Assembly (NCBI GenBank): GCA_016191555.1
Contig: JACPVX010000078.1
Span: forward strand, 29,189-93,188
Source: Bacteroidota bacterium
GTDB taxonomy: Bacteria; Bacteroidota; Bacteroidia; Cytophagales; Cyclobacteriaceae
Reading direction: 5' to 3'
DNA length: 64,000 nt
Shown here: positions 16,927 to 26,840 of the stretch, piece by piece
How positions within the stretch are numbered: the first letter of the stretch is position 1
How the letters are laid out: every line of letters begins with the position of its first letter
The notes under the pieces: model-generated
The model's input: the letters and a program-made list of their open reading frames with translations, nothing else
Databases searched by the model: none
Told to the model about the DNA's origin: nothing
Position numbers and translations under genes: made by a program

Positions 16927-19900
16927 TTGCTAAACAGATTGCTGAACCTCATTTTAGAAGAAGTGAAAACCGATGAGCCAACACGATTAACGCAAGTTCG
17001 AATCGACAACGAAGTCTATTATCAGATTTCGAATGTTGATACGATGCGTCCGTTCTTCATGAGCATTTTGAGTAATTCCAATCATTGGCTATTTATAGGC
17101 AGCAATGGAGGAATAAGTGCAGGCCGAAAGGATTCGGAGAGTGCATTGTTTCCTTACTATACCGATGATAAAATTATTGAGTCGGTGGAACTTACTGGTT
17201 CCAAAACCAGTGTGAGAATACAGAAAGAGGGCCGGCTGCATATTTGGGAACCTTTTTCCATTTACTATGCCAACTTATACAATCTGCAACGAAACTTGTA
17301 TAAAAATGTACATGGCAATAAGATACTCTTTGAAGAAATCAATCGCGATCTAAATCTCACCTTTCAATATCAATGGTCTACCAGCGACACCTACGGTTTT
17401 GTGAAGACGAGCAAATTAATCAATGATGGATCAACAGAACAAAACCTCTCGGTGCTCGATGGTATGCAAAACATTTTGCCGTATGGTGTGGGAAGCGCGC
17501 TACAAAATCGCACCAGCAATTTGGTGGATGCTTACAAAAGAAATGAACTCGATACAGAAAGCGGAGTTGGAATCTTTGCATTGAGTGCCATCATTGTCGA
17601 CAAGGCCGAACCAAGCGAAGCACTCAAATCAACTGTCGTCTGGTCTATCGGTTTAGAAAATACGAAACGACTCCTCTCCTCTTCACAGCTGGCTCTATTT
17701 AGAAAGGGATTACCCTTAACAGAAGAGATCGACATCAAAGCTGAAAAGGGAGCCTACTTTGTTTGTGCGGATATTTCGCTTGAAGCGAAAAGCAAAAAGG
17801 AATGGATGACAATAGCCGATGTAAATCAGAATGCATCGCAAGTAATTGCCATTTCGAAAGCTATAAAAACCGACAAGCATCTGGCCTTTCGAATTAAAGA
17901 AGATATTGAGGTTGGCACAAAACAACTCGTTCAACTGAATGCTTCTGCCGATGGGTTGCAACTCACTGCGGACGGATTGAGAGATACGCGCCATTATTTT
18001 AATAGCCTATTTAACATCATGCGCGGTGGCTTGTTTGACAACAACTACCAAATAGAAAAGGAAGATGTAAGAACATATCTCTCCAAAGCGAATCAAGAAG
18101 TTTTTATACGCCATCAGAATGTTCTCGCAGAACTTCCTAACCAGTTTGCACTTTCTACATTCAAAGAATTTGCAAGCCAGTCGGGCGATCCTGATCTCAA
18201 GCGATTATGCTTTGAATACTTACCGCTCAAATTCAGCAGACGACATGGAGATCCTAGCAGACCCTGGAATCAATTCTCCATCAACACGCGCAATGAACAT
18301 ACCGGTGCGAAGGTTTTAGACTACGCTGGAAACTGGCGGGATATTTTTCAGAATTGGGAAGCACTGGCTCATTCCTATCCTGAATTCATTGATGGAATGA
18401 TTTTTAAGTTTTTAAATGCTTCTACATTCGATGGATACAATCCTTACCGAATTACCAAGAATGGTATCGATTGGGAACGAATTGAAGCGGATGATCCGTG
18501 GTCATACATTGGCTATTGGGGCGATCATCAAATCATTTATTTGCTAAAATTTCTAGAGTTCTCCGAAAGCTATGCGCCCGGTAAACTTACCAGCTATTTT
18601 GATGAAGATGTTTTTGTGTACGCGAATGTGCCGTATAAAATAAAGTCGTATGAAGACATCCTACGAAATCCGAAAGACACCATTGATTTTGATCGCCAAC
18701 TTGATCACGCTATTGAAAAACGTTTTTCTACTCTTGGTGCCGACAGTTCGCTCCTTCAAAATAAAAACAGTGTCATTCATCACGTCAACTTTATTGAAAA
18801 GATACTGGCTACCGTATTAGCAAAGGTTTCTAATTTTATTCCGGAAGGCGGCATTTGGATGAATACACAGCGCCCCGAATGGAACGATGCCAACAATGCA
18901 TTAGTCGGAAACGGTGTTTCCATGGTAACGCTTTTTTACCTTCGCAGATTTTTGAAATTCTTCAATGAGATTCTGGAAAGAAGCACAACAAAAGAAGTAG
19001 CGATTTCCAATGAGTTGCATACTTTTTTTGAGAATTGTCGGGAAACACTTGACCAGAATAAGCACTTGCTGGCCGACAGCATTTCGAACAAAGATCGTAA
19101 AACGATCCTCGATGGTCTGGGCTCTGCAGGCAGCCAGTACCGCACACTGATTTACAATCAATCTTTTAGCGAACAACGAAGTACATTGGCTCTAAAAGAC
19201 ATTATTGCATTTTCCAACCTTTGTCTTACATACTTAGAGCATTCCATTCGCGCCAACAAAAGAAGCGACAATTTATATCATTCGTATAATTTGATGACGA
19301 TTGAAGACAATACAGAAATTTCTATTTCGTATCTCAGCGAAATGCTCGAAGGACAAGTGGCTGCATTAAGTTCGGGTTACTTGAATTCGAATGAAGTGCT
19401 TGCCACATTGGATGGTCTGAAATCAAGTGCTCTGTTTAGAGAAGATCAGTATAGTTATCTGTTGTATCCCAACAAAGATTTACCCGGCTTCTTAAAAAAG
19501 AACAATCTGCCGAAGGCGGATGTCTCAACGTCAAGCCTCTTGTCTCAGCTAATAAAAGAAGGTAATACCCAAATTATCGAACAGGATATAAATGGAGGAT
19601 TTCACTTCAATGGAAATTTTAAAAATGCAGTTGACCTTCAAAGTGCGTTGAATAAATTAGAAGCCACCGCTTCTGCAAAAGAAGAAGTGTTGCGAATTTT
19701 TGAAAGTCTATTTAATCACAAAGCATTCACCGGAAGGTCAGGCACATTTTTTGGCTATGAAGGATTAGGGTCTATTTATTGGCACATGGTTTCCAAACTG
19801 CAACTGGCTGTGTTGGAATGTTGCCGAAAGGCGATTCAAGATAAAGAAAGCGAAACACTGGTGGGTAAGCTGTTGGAACATTGCTGTGAGATCAATGAAG

Positions 19901-20376
19901 GGATTGGTGTTCATAAATCCCCCAGTTTGTATGGTGCTTTTCCGACCGATCCATACTCTCATACTCCCGCCAACAAAGGTGCGCAACAGCCGGGCATGAC
20001 AGGCCAAGTGAAAGAAGATATCATTTCACGTTTTGGTGAGTTGGGTGTGTTCGTAAAAGATGGACAACTTTCTTTTGAACCTAGTATGCTGAGAAAGTCT
20101 GAGTTCCTAATGAAAAAACAATCCTTTCATTATATCGATGTGCAAGGCAAATCAATCGAATTGCCTTTAGAAGAAAAGTCATTGTGTTTTACCTATTGCC
20201 AGATTCCAGTGGTATACAAACTTGCGAATGAAAATTCACTGGAAATAATTTCAAGCAATGGAATATCCACATTTGAAAAATTGAATTTGGATACAACACT
20301 CAGTCAGAAAGTATTTGGTAGAACCGGAGAGATTATTCGCCTCGTTGTTCATATAAAGCGAGAAAACGTAAGGTAG
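16927..20376 (+). CDS. GH149-type beta-1,3-oligoglucan phosphorylase (putative)
   Basis: A 1149-residue cytoplasmic protein (no signal peptide) resembling inverting glycoside phosphorylases of the GH94/GH149 group. Supporting segments are HWLFIGSNGGISAGRK and FPYYTDDKI near the N-terminus, LHIWEPFSIYYANLYNLQRN, then NQFSINTRNEHTGAKVLDYA, NWRDIFQNWEAL and DDPWSYIGYWGDHQIIYLLK in the catalytic (alpha/alpha)6 region. GH149 enzymes phosphorolyse beta-1,3-glucans to glucose-1-phosphate and occur in similar Bacteroidota clusters with GH3, GH16 and GH17. Start uncertain: a TTG at 16927 is used because the frame is closed by TAA at 16903 and the first in-frame ATG (residue 40) falls inside conserved sequence; GTG at 16963 is an alternative. 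GH149 rather than GH94 or GH161 is my inference from size and context. Confidence 0.75.
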   Translation: MLNRLLNLILEEVKTDEPTRLTQVRIDNEVYYQISNVDTMRPFFMSILSNSNHWLFIGSNGGISAGRKDSESALFPYYTDDKIIESVELTGSKTSVRIQKEGRLHIWEPFSIYYANLYNLQRNLYKNVHGNKILFEEINRDLNLTFQYQWSTSDTYGFVKTSKLINDGSTEQNLSVLDGMQNILPYGVGSALQNRTSNLVDAYKRNELDTESGVGIFALSAIIVDKAEPSEALKSTVVWSIGLENTKRLLSSSQLALFRKGLPLTEEIDIKAEKGAYFVCADISLEAKSKKEWMTIADVNQNASQVIAISKAIKTDKHLAFRIKEDIEVGTKQLVQLNASADGLQLTADGLRDTRHYFNSLFNIMRGGLFDNNYQIEKEDVRTYLSKANQEVFIRHQNVLAELPNQFALSTFKEFASQSGDPDLKRLCFEYLPLKFSRRHGDPSRPWNQFSINTRNEHTGAKVLDYAGNWRDIFQNWEALAHSYPEFIDGMIFKFLNASTFDGYNPYRITKNGIDWERIEADDPWSYIGYWGDHQIIYLLKFLEFSESYAPGKLTSYFDEDVFVYANVPYKIKSYEDILRNPKDTIDFDRQLDHAIEKRFSTLGADSSLLQNKNSVIHHVNFIEKILATVLAKVSNFIPEGGIWMNTQRPEWNDANNALVGNGVSMVTLFYLRRFLKFFNEILERSTTKEVAISNELHTFFENCRETLDQNKHLLADSISNKDRKTILDGLGSAGSQYRTLIYNQSFSEQRSTLALKDIIAFSNLCLTYLEHSIRANKRSDNLYHSYNLMTIEDNTEISISYLSEMLEGQVAALSSGYLNSNEVLATLDGLKSSALFREDQYSYLLYPNKDLPGFLKKNNLPKADVSTSSLLSQLIKEGNTQIIEQDINGGFHFNGNFKNAVDLQSALNKLEATASAKEEVLRIFESLFNHKAFTGRSGTFFGYEGLGSIYWHMVSKLQLAVLECCRKAIQDKESETLVGKLLEHCCEINEGIGVHKSPSLYGAFPTDPYSHTPANKGAQQPGMTGQVKEDIISRFGELGVFVKDGQLSFEPSMLRKSEFLMKKQSFHYIDVQGKSIELPLEEKSLCFTYCQIPVVYKLANENSLEIISSNGISTFEKLNLDTTLSQKVFGRTGEIIRLVVHIKRENVR

Positions 20377-20382
20377 CAACTG

Positions 20383-22125
20383 ATGAATAAAGAAATCAAA
20401 ACCGACTTGGCCATTGATCAGAAAGTAGAATCTCTGCTTGCGCAAATGACACTGGAAGAAAAAATCGGACAGATGACACAAGTACGTCACTTCGATGACA
20501 TTACACCAGAGGATATAAATACCCATTTCATAGGCTCGATCATTCATACACAAGGGCCTACACCCGGTGAGAATGCAGCCGGTTGGCAGGATAAATTTGT
20601 TCAGCTTCAGAAGATCGCATTGTCTACTCGCTTAGCCATTCCAATGCTCTTCGGTGTAGATGCCGTGCATGGACAAAACACGTATGCTGGCGCTACCATT
20701 TTTCCGCACAACATTGGCTTGGGTGCGGCTGGAAATGCGAAGCTTGTAGAAAGAGCTGCTTCTATCACAGCGTTGGAAGCGCGAGCCACCGGATTTAACT
20801 GGGTCTTCTCTCCGTGCGTGGCAATCCCCTACAATGAAAAGTGGGGACGTGTGTACGAAGCTTTTTCGGAAAGCACAGAGATCACCACTACGTTAGCTCA
20901 AGCCTCAGTGCTCGGTCACCAAGGCCCGGTGGGTCAATCCCCGGCACTCATCGCTACCGCCAAACATTTTATTGGCGATGGCTCCACCGATTTTGGTGTG
21001 GAAGGTGGTAATACGACATTAAGTGAAGAAGAAGTTTTTGAGCGCTTGCTTCCACCCTACCGCGCTGCAGTTGAAGCCGGAGTAGGTTCAGTGATGGCTT
21101 CTTTCAACAGTCTTAACGGTGTGCCCATGCACGCTCACCGCAAAATGATTACGGATGTACTCAAAGGGCAATTAAAATTTGATGGAATAGTTGTTTCAGA
21201 TTGGAAGGCCTATTCTCGTTTTGGTGGAAACGATGTGATCAATGCCGGTGTGGATGTAGTGATGGCTGTTGAGGGCGACTTTCACATGTATGTGGAAGGT
21301 GTACGAAACGGTGTGCTGAGTGGAGAGATCTCGCAAGAACGAATTGATGATGCAGTGCGCAGAGTATTGAAACAAAAATTTCGGATTGGTTTGTTTGACA
21401 ATCCGTTTCCGGAGGCAACTCTCATACCAAAAATTGGAATGCAGGCGCATCGTACGGTTGCGAGGCAAGCCGTGCGAGAGTCACTCGTGTTACTCAAAAA
21501 CGAGGACAACCTTTTGCCACTAAAGAAAGATGCGAGAATTGTGGTAGTCGGTGAGTTCGGTAATAACTCAGGCCTACAATCTGGCGGATGGACGGTGAAC
21601 TGGCAGGGCATGACCGAAAATTATGCAGGAGCAACTACCATTTTGGATGGATTCAGAAAATTCTCAGGGCAAGAAGTTTTATATGATCCGGATGGTGCTG
21701 CAAATACTGATGATGTAGAGATAGCGGTAATTGTGGTAGGTGAAACTCCTTACGCAGAATTTATGGGAGACATTGGCGGTGTAATGAACAATTATCAACA
21801 TACGCTTACCGAAGAACATCAGAGATTAATTGATACCTACCATGCCAAAGGAATCAAAACAATAGTCGTGCTAATCTCAGGAAGACCGCTGGTAGTCACG
21901 AAACAGCTTGAACAAGCCGATGCTTTTGTGGCAGCTTGGTTCCCTGGATCAGAAGGTGATGGCATTGCCGAAGTACTGTATGGTGATTATGATTTTAAAG
22001 GAAAGCTTCCACATTCATGGCCGAAGTCAGAAGAAGATTATCAAGGCAAGTATGGCCCTAATTTTTGGGATGGTTCGATAGAACCTCTCTTTCCTCTTGG
22101 CTTTGGAATGAGTTATGAAAAATAG
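20383..22125 (+). CDS. GH3 beta-glucosidase
   Basis: A 580-residue GH3 enzyme without a signal peptide, so cytosolic. It has the N-terminal barrel (GVDAVHGQNTYAGATIFPHN), the KHFIGDG motif at residues 194-200, and predicted nucleophile Asp273 in GIVVSDWKAY. A C-terminal alpha/beta sandwich follows (VLLKNEDNLLPLKKDARIVV, AAWFPGSEGDGIAEVLYGDY). There is no C-terminal fibronectin-type domain, which makes it a short two-domain GH3 of the exo-1,3/1,4-glucanase type. It starts 6 bp after the phosphorylase gene. Likely role is removing terminal glucose from imported beta-gluco-oligosaccharides. Confidence 0.93.
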   Translation: MNKEIKTDLAIDQKVESLLAQMTLEEKIGQMTQVRHFDDITPEDINTHFIGSIIHTQGPTPGENAAGWQDKFVQLQKIALSTRLAIPMLFGVDAVHGQNTYAGATIFPHNIGLGAAGNAKLVERAASITALEARATGFNWVFSPCVAIPYNEKWGRVYEAFSESTEITTTLAQASVLGHQGPVGQSPALIATAKHFIGDGSTDFGVEGGNTTLSEEEVFERLLPPYRAAVEAGVGSVMASFNSLNGVPMHAHRKMITDVLKGQLKFDGIVVSDWKAYSRFGGNDVINAGVDVVMAVEGDFHMYVEGVRNGVLSGEISQERIDDAVRRVLKQKFRIGLFDNPFPEATLIPKIGMQAHRTVARQAVRESLVLLKNEDNLLPLKKDARIVVVGEFGNNSGLQSGGWTVNWQGMTENYAGATTILDGFRKFSGQEVLYDPDGAANTDDVEIAVIVVGETPYAEFMGDIGGVMNNYQHTLTEEHQRLIDTYHAKGIKTIVVLISGRPLVVTKQLEQADAFVAAWFPGSEGDGIAEVLYGDYDFKGKLPHSWPKSEEDYQGKYGPNFWDGSIEPLFPLGFGMSYEK

Positions 22126-22162
22126 AAAATGAATTCAACGATGCGGAATTAATAATGCCGGC

Positions 22163-23431
22163 ATGAAATCAATGTTACAATCGATTTGCTTCGGAGTGGC
22201 AATGTTGACAAGCATTTCATGCAATCAAAAAAATACAACGCAATCAGACAAACCCATTAACCAAAAATCAGTGACAGCAAAAGATATTTTAGGAAATCCC
22301 AAATACTTGGCCATTTGTTATGAAGGCTACCGCGAAAAATCAAGAGACCTTCAACCAACCATTCCGCAACTGCAGGAAGATATCAAAATCTTATCAGCCA
22401 TGGGAATCAAGATTGTGCGCACCTACAATGTTCAACTGCCTCACGCTTCAAATCTATTGAAAGCCATCCACGAATTAAAACAGGCCGATCCAACATTTGA
22501 AATGTATGTGATGCTGGGCGCCTGGATTGATTGTAAAAATGCGTGGACCGATCAAGCTCCCGATCATAACATTGAAAGTGATCAGAACGAAGGCGAGATC
22601 GCGCGTGCGGTAGCGTTGGCGAATCAATATCCCGACATCGTGAAAATCCTTGCTGTTGGAAATGAAGCGATGATACGATGGGCTGCCAGTTATTACGTGC
22701 AACCTTCCGTCATTTTGAAATGGGTCACTCACGTTCAGTCATTGAAAGCGTCAGGTCAACTTCCTAAGGATTTGTGGATCACGTGCTCCGATGATTTTAC
22801 ATCATGGGGTGGTGGTGATCCAAGCTATCATACGGAAGATCTGGAGAAAATAATCAAAGCTGTTGATTACATTTCCATGCACACCTATCCGTATCACAAC
22901 ACCCACTACAATCCGGATTTTTGGCGTGCGCCTCAGCAGGAGGCATCACTGTCTGAAATAGAAAAAACAGATGCTGCGATGATACGCGCAAAAGATTTTG
23001 CAAAGACACAATACGAAGCAGTTGCTTCTTATGTCAAAAGTCTGGGTGTAGATAAACCCATTCACATTGGTGAAACCGGTTGGGCATCGATCTCAGATGG
23101 TTTTTACGGACGTGAAGGATCGCGTGCTACCGATGAATACAAACAAGGTACGTTTTATCAATTGATGCGCGAGTGGACGAATGCATCCGGCATCTCCTGC
23201 TTCATATTTGAAGCATTTGACGAGCAATGGAAAGATGCCGGAAATCCGAATGGTTCTGAAAATCATTTTGGATTATTTAAACTCAATGGCGAAGCAAAAT
23301 ATGCTTTGTGGAAACAAGTCGACCAAGGCGTGTTCAAAAACCTGACTCGCGCAGGCAACCCGATTGTTAAAACCTACAACGGAAACGAGAAAAAACTGCT
23401 AGAGGAGTTAATGCCTCCACCTGCAAAGTAA
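22163..23431 (+). CDS. GH17 beta-1,3-glucanase-like lipoprotein
   Basis: 422 residues with a lipoprotein signal (LTSISC, Cys near residue 20). The GH17 fold is shown by predicted acid/base Glu168 in LAVGNEAMIRW and predicted nucleophile Glu304 in IHIGETGWAS, plus CFIFEAFDEQWK near the C-terminus. It is longer than the two other GH17 domains of this locus. A periplasmic or outer-membrane location contrasts with those two cytosolic ones, so this enzyme probably processes oligosaccharides before inner-membrane import. It lies 37 bp downstream of the GH3 gene and 52 bp upstream of the transporter fusion. Confidence 0.88.
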   Translation: MKSMLQSICFGVAMLTSISCNQKNTTQSDKPINQKSVTAKDILGNPKYLAICYEGYREKSRDLQPTIPQLQEDIKILSAMGIKIVRTYNVQLPHASNLLKAIHELKQADPTFEMYVMLGAWIDCKNAWTDQAPDHNIESDQNEGEIARAVALANQYPDIVKILAVGNEAMIRWAASYYVQPSVILKWVTHVQSLKASGQLPKDLWITCSDDFTSWGGGDPSYHTEDLEKIIKAVDYISMHTYPYHNTHYNPDFWRAPQQEASLSEIEKTDAAMIRAKDFAKTQYEAVASYVKSLGVDKPIHIGETGWASISDGFYGREGSRATDEYKQGTFYQLMREWTNASGISCFIFEAFDEQWKDAGNPNGSENHFGLFKLNGEAKYALWKQVDQGVFKNLTRAGNPIVKTYNGNEKKLLEELMPPPAK

Positions 23432-23483
23432 ACGGAATGCCAAATCACGAACAGAAAATATTTCCATCCTAAAAACCAAACCA

Positions 23484-25817
23484 ATGTCTACCTCTACTAA
23501 TCAAGTGCCGATGGGTCAAAAAATTGCCTTCGGTGTGGGAATGCTGGCGAACCAAATGTTTCCGGCTGTGCTGGGGATTTTCATGGTCGTACTCGTGCAA
23601 GACTTAGGCTTCCCAGGCTGGATGTGGGGAACGATCTATTTCTTTCCCCGGATTTTTGATGCCTTCACCGACCCCATCATGGGTTTCATTTCGGATAACA
23701 CCAAATCCAAATGGGGCAGACGAAGACAATATGTATTTATCGGATCCATTGTTATGGGACTCTCCTTTATCATCATGTGGCAGTTGTATCGAAGTGATGG
23801 CGTGGAATACAACTTTATCTTTTTCATGGTGTGGTCGTTCATTTTCTATTTAGGCCTCACCCTTTTTAGTGTTCCCTATGTAGCAATGGGCTACGAAATG
23901 AGCAACGACTTTCATGAGCGCACAAGCATCATGGCGATATCACAATGGATTGGTCAGTGGGCATGGGTGATCGCTCCGTGGTTTTGGGTGATCATGTATG
24001 ATAAAACACTTTTTGTGTCTGCAGATGTAGCCACACGAACGCTAGCCGTGTGGGTGGGTATCATCTTTGCATTGTGCGCGATGGTCCCGGCCGTATTTAT
24101 AAAAGGCAAATCGACCCTTAACGAAAATTATTCCCCGCTAAGCTTTAGTACAATCGGTGCCAGCCTCAAAGAAATACTTTTAAGTTTTAAAGAAGCATTA
24201 TCACTCAAACCATTCCGTCAACTTTGCATTGCTACCTTCTTAGTTTTTAATGCGTTCAATACTATTGCTGCATTTTCATTCTTTATTATCGTGTACCATC
24301 TTTTTGGTGGTGATGCGGGAGCAGCTGGAATTTGGCCAACGCTCTTCGGATGTTTAGGCGCTATTGGCACCACGTTTTTGGTTATTCCCATCGTGACGCG
24401 CTTATCGAAAAAAGTAGGTAAGAAAAAAGCGTTTATCATCTCACAAGGAATATCAGTGATTGGTTACATCATGCTGTGGTTTCTTTTCATTCCGGGCAAA
24501 CCGTACATGTTTATTTTTGCATTGCCATTTTTCTCCTTTGGAATTGGTAGTCTCTTTGTATTGATGATGTCGATGACTGCCGATGTGATTGACATGGATG
24601 AAATCAACACCGGCTTGCGCAGAGAAGGAACGTTTGGTGCGATCTATTGGTGGATGGTAAAATTTGGTTTCGCCATAGCCGGTGGATTGAGTGGAATCAT
24701 CATGAGTGTGGTTGGATTTGATTCGGGTGCAGCCACACAGCCGGAAGGAGCCATCGAGGGATTGAGAGCTTTCTTTTCGGGCCTTCCTATTCTCGGTACA
24801 CTGACTGCTATGTACGTGATGCGCAATTATGATGTAACCGAAGAACGTGCCAACGAGACTCGCGCAGAGTTGGACAGACGCGAAGCAGCCAAAACTCAGA
24901 AATCATCATCGTATTATCAAAAAGAAAAATTCTTGTCTCTCGACAAGATACCTGCATTAGCCACTGACTTAAATTTTACTTCCCTCGCTCCTGCTGAAGT
25001 GAAACAACAATTCGCTAAAACGCTTAACCGAGGGCTTCACGGAATTTGTTTCAGCCCCTATATGGAAGGTCAGAATATTGGAGACCGCTTGTCGGAAGAA
25101 CAGATTCAAAGACGTATGACGATTGTGGCTCCACACAGCAAATGGGTGCGCTCTTTCTCATGTACCGATGGCAATGAATTTATTCCGAAAGCAGCTCATG
25201 AAAAAGGATTGAAGACGATGGTGGGTGCCTGGATCGATAGTAATAAAGCGAACAACGAAGAAGAAATCAATGCGCTTATCAGTCTGGCGCAGAAAGGCTA
25301 TGTGGATATTGCGGTAGTAGGAAATGAAGTGCTCCTTCGCAATGATTTATCCAAACAAGAATTGATCCAATACATCCGGCAAGTGAAGAAAGCATTGCCA
25401 AATATTCCTGTGGGCTATGTAGATGCGTATTTTCAATTTAATGAACATTTTGACTTAGTAGATGCATGCGATTTGATTCTGGCAAACTGCTATCCTTTCT
25501 GGGAAGGATGCGCCATTGATCAGGCTTCTGGTTATCTGAAACAGATGTACACGGTTACCAAAGATGCTGCGAAAGGTAAAAAAGTAATTATAGCAGAAAC
25601 CGGTTGGCCCGATCAAGGTACCGCCAACGCGCAGGCACAACCCTCAGAAGAAAATGCGATGCGGTATTTCATCAACATTCAAAACTGGGCGCAACAAGAA
25701 AACATTGAAACCTTCTACTTCTCTTCGTTTGATGAATCATGGAAAGTGCGTCACGAAGGTGATGTAGGACAAGCGTGGGGATTGTGGAATAAAAATGAAC
25801 AACTCAAATACAACTAA
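23484..25817 (+). CDS. MFS/GPH-type sugar transporter fused to a GH17 glycosidase
   Basis: A 777-residue fusion. Residues 1 to about 450 are a 12-helix GPH-type sugar:cation symporter, with the conserved FDAFTDPIMGFISDNTKSKW loop, RRRQY, and DVIDMDEINTGLRREGTFGA before the last helices. A charged linker (about 447-490, TEERANETRAELDRREAAK) leads into a complete GH17 domain. That domain has predicted acid/base Glu615 in VVGNEVLLR and predicted nucleophile Glu705 in IIAETGWPDQG. With both transporter ends on the cytosolic face, the GH17 would sit directly at the cytosolic exit. The reading frame is continuous, and the next gene (2 bp downstream) encodes a free-standing paralogue of the same GH17 domain. 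Confidence 0.92.
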   Translation: MSTSTNQVPMGQKIAFGVGMLANQMFPAVLGIFMVVLVQDLGFPGWMWGTIYFFPRIFDAFTDPIMGFISDNTKSKWGRRRQYVFIGSIVMGLSFIIMWQLYRSDGVEYNFIFFMVWSFIFYLGLTLFSVPYVAMGYEMSNDFHERTSIMAISQWIGQWAWVIAPWFWVIMYDKTLFVSADVATRTLAVWVGIIFALCAMVPAVFIKGKSTLNENYSPLSFSTIGASLKEILLSFKEALSLKPFRQLCIATFLVFNAFNTIAAFSFFIIVYHLFGGDAGAAGIWPTLFGCLGAIGTTFLVIPIVTRLSKKVGKKKAFIISQGISVIGYIMLWFLFIPGKPYMFIFALPFFSFGIGSLFVLMMSMTADVIDMDEINTGLRREGTFGAIYWWMVKFGFAIAGGLSGIIMSVVGFDSGAATQPEGAIEGLRAFFSGLPILGTLTAMYVMRNYDVTEERANETRAELDRREAAKTQKSSSYYQKEKFLSLDKIPALATDLNFTSLAPAEVKQQFAKTLNRGLHGICFSPYMEGQNIGDRLSEEQIQRRMTIVAPHSKWVRSFSCTDGNEFIPKAAHEKGLKTMVGAWIDSNKANNEEEINALISLAQKGYVDIAVVGNEVLLRNDLSKQELIQYIRQVKKALPNIPVGYVDAYFQFNEHFDLVDACDLILANCYPFWEGCAIDQASGYLKQMYTVTKDAAKGKKVIIAETGWPDQGTANAQAQPSEENAMRYFINIQNWAQQENIETFYFSSFDESWKVRHEGDVGQAWGLWNKNEQLKYN

Positions 25818-25819
25818 CT

Positions 25820-26707
25820 ATGTCGCTAAAAGTAGAAAAGAAATTATCGCTGGCGGGTGTTTCGTATGAAGGTGTCACCCCCGAATCGTTGCGTGCATTG
25901 TTTCGAAAAGTGTTGAATGCAGGTATGCACGGCATTGGCTTCAGTGCGTATGAAGAAGGACAAAAGCCGGGTGACATTCTTACTGAAAAACAAATAAGAA
26001 GGCGCCTTGAAATTATTAAGCCGTACACGCAATGGGTACGCTCCTTCTCTTGCACCGAAGGCAACGAACTGATTCCAAAAATTGCGAAAGAGCTCGGCAT
26101 GAAAACGTTGGTCGGTGCTTGGTTAGGTAATGATGATAAGATCAACCAACAAGAAGTTGAAAACCTGATTACAATTTCAAATGCAGGATATGTGGACATT
26201 GCTGCCGTGGGCAATGAAGTGATGTTGCGCGGTGATTTAACGGAAGATGAATTGATTGCATTTATCACGAGCGTGAAGCAAGCTATACCAGCCGGAATTC
26301 CGGTTGGTTATGTAGATGCCTATTTTGAATTTGATATAAAGCCGAGAATAACCGCTGCTTGTGATGTCGTTCTCGCTAACTGTTATCCGTATTGGGAAGG
26401 ATGCCAAATCGATTATTCGTTGTTATACATGAAAGAAATGTATAACAAAGCCATCCGAGCCGCCAATGGAAAGCCGGTGATCATCAGTGAAACCGGATGG
26501 CCAAGTCAAGGCACCAATTTCGGAGTCGCTATGCCTTCCGATGAAAATTTCATGAAGTATTTTATCAACACCCAGAAGTGGTCCAAAGAAGACAATATTG
26601 AGATTTTCTATTTCTCATCTTTCGATGAATCGTGGAAAGTCGGTGCCGAAGGTGAAGTAGGTGCGTATTGGGGAATTTGGGATAAGGATGAGAAATTGAA
26701 GTATTAA
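25820..26707 (+). CDS. Cytosolic GH17 glycosidase
   Basis: A 295-residue single-domain GH17 without a signal peptide. Predicted catalytic residues are Glu133 in AAVGNEVMLRG and Glu224 in IISETGWPSQG. It closely parallels the C-terminal domain of the preceding transporter fusion along its whole length (for example both share NCYP-W-EGCQ/AID and FYFSSFDESWKV). The two probably arose by tandem duplication, one copy having been joined to the transporter or split from it. The 2-bp intergenic gap makes co-translation likely. Predicted role: hydrolysis, or possibly transglycosylation, of imported beta-1,3-oligoglucans. Confidence 0.9.
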   Translation: MSLKVEKKLSLAGVSYEGVTPESLRALFRKVLNAGMHGIGFSAYEEGQKPGDILTEKQIRRRLEIIKPYTQWVRSFSCTEGNELIPKIAKELGMKTLVGAWLGNDDKINQQEVENLITISNAGYVDIAAVGNEVMLRGDLTEDELIAFITSVKQAIPAGIPVGYVDAYFEFDIKPRITAACDVVLANCYPYWEGCQIDYSLLYMKEMYNKAIRAANGKPVIISETGWPSQGTNFGVAMPSDENFMKYFINTQKWSKEDNIEIFYFSSFDESWKVGAEGEVGAYWGIWDKDEKLKY

Positions 26708-26840
26708 ACTTATTATTTGGATTAATCTCCGGATTTAGTTGTATTTTAATTTTTAGACGTTGATTACCTGACAAAAATAACTGAAGTACGGAAGTAGATT
26801 TTATTCATCCACATCACTCAATCATTTAGTTCAAAAGCAC

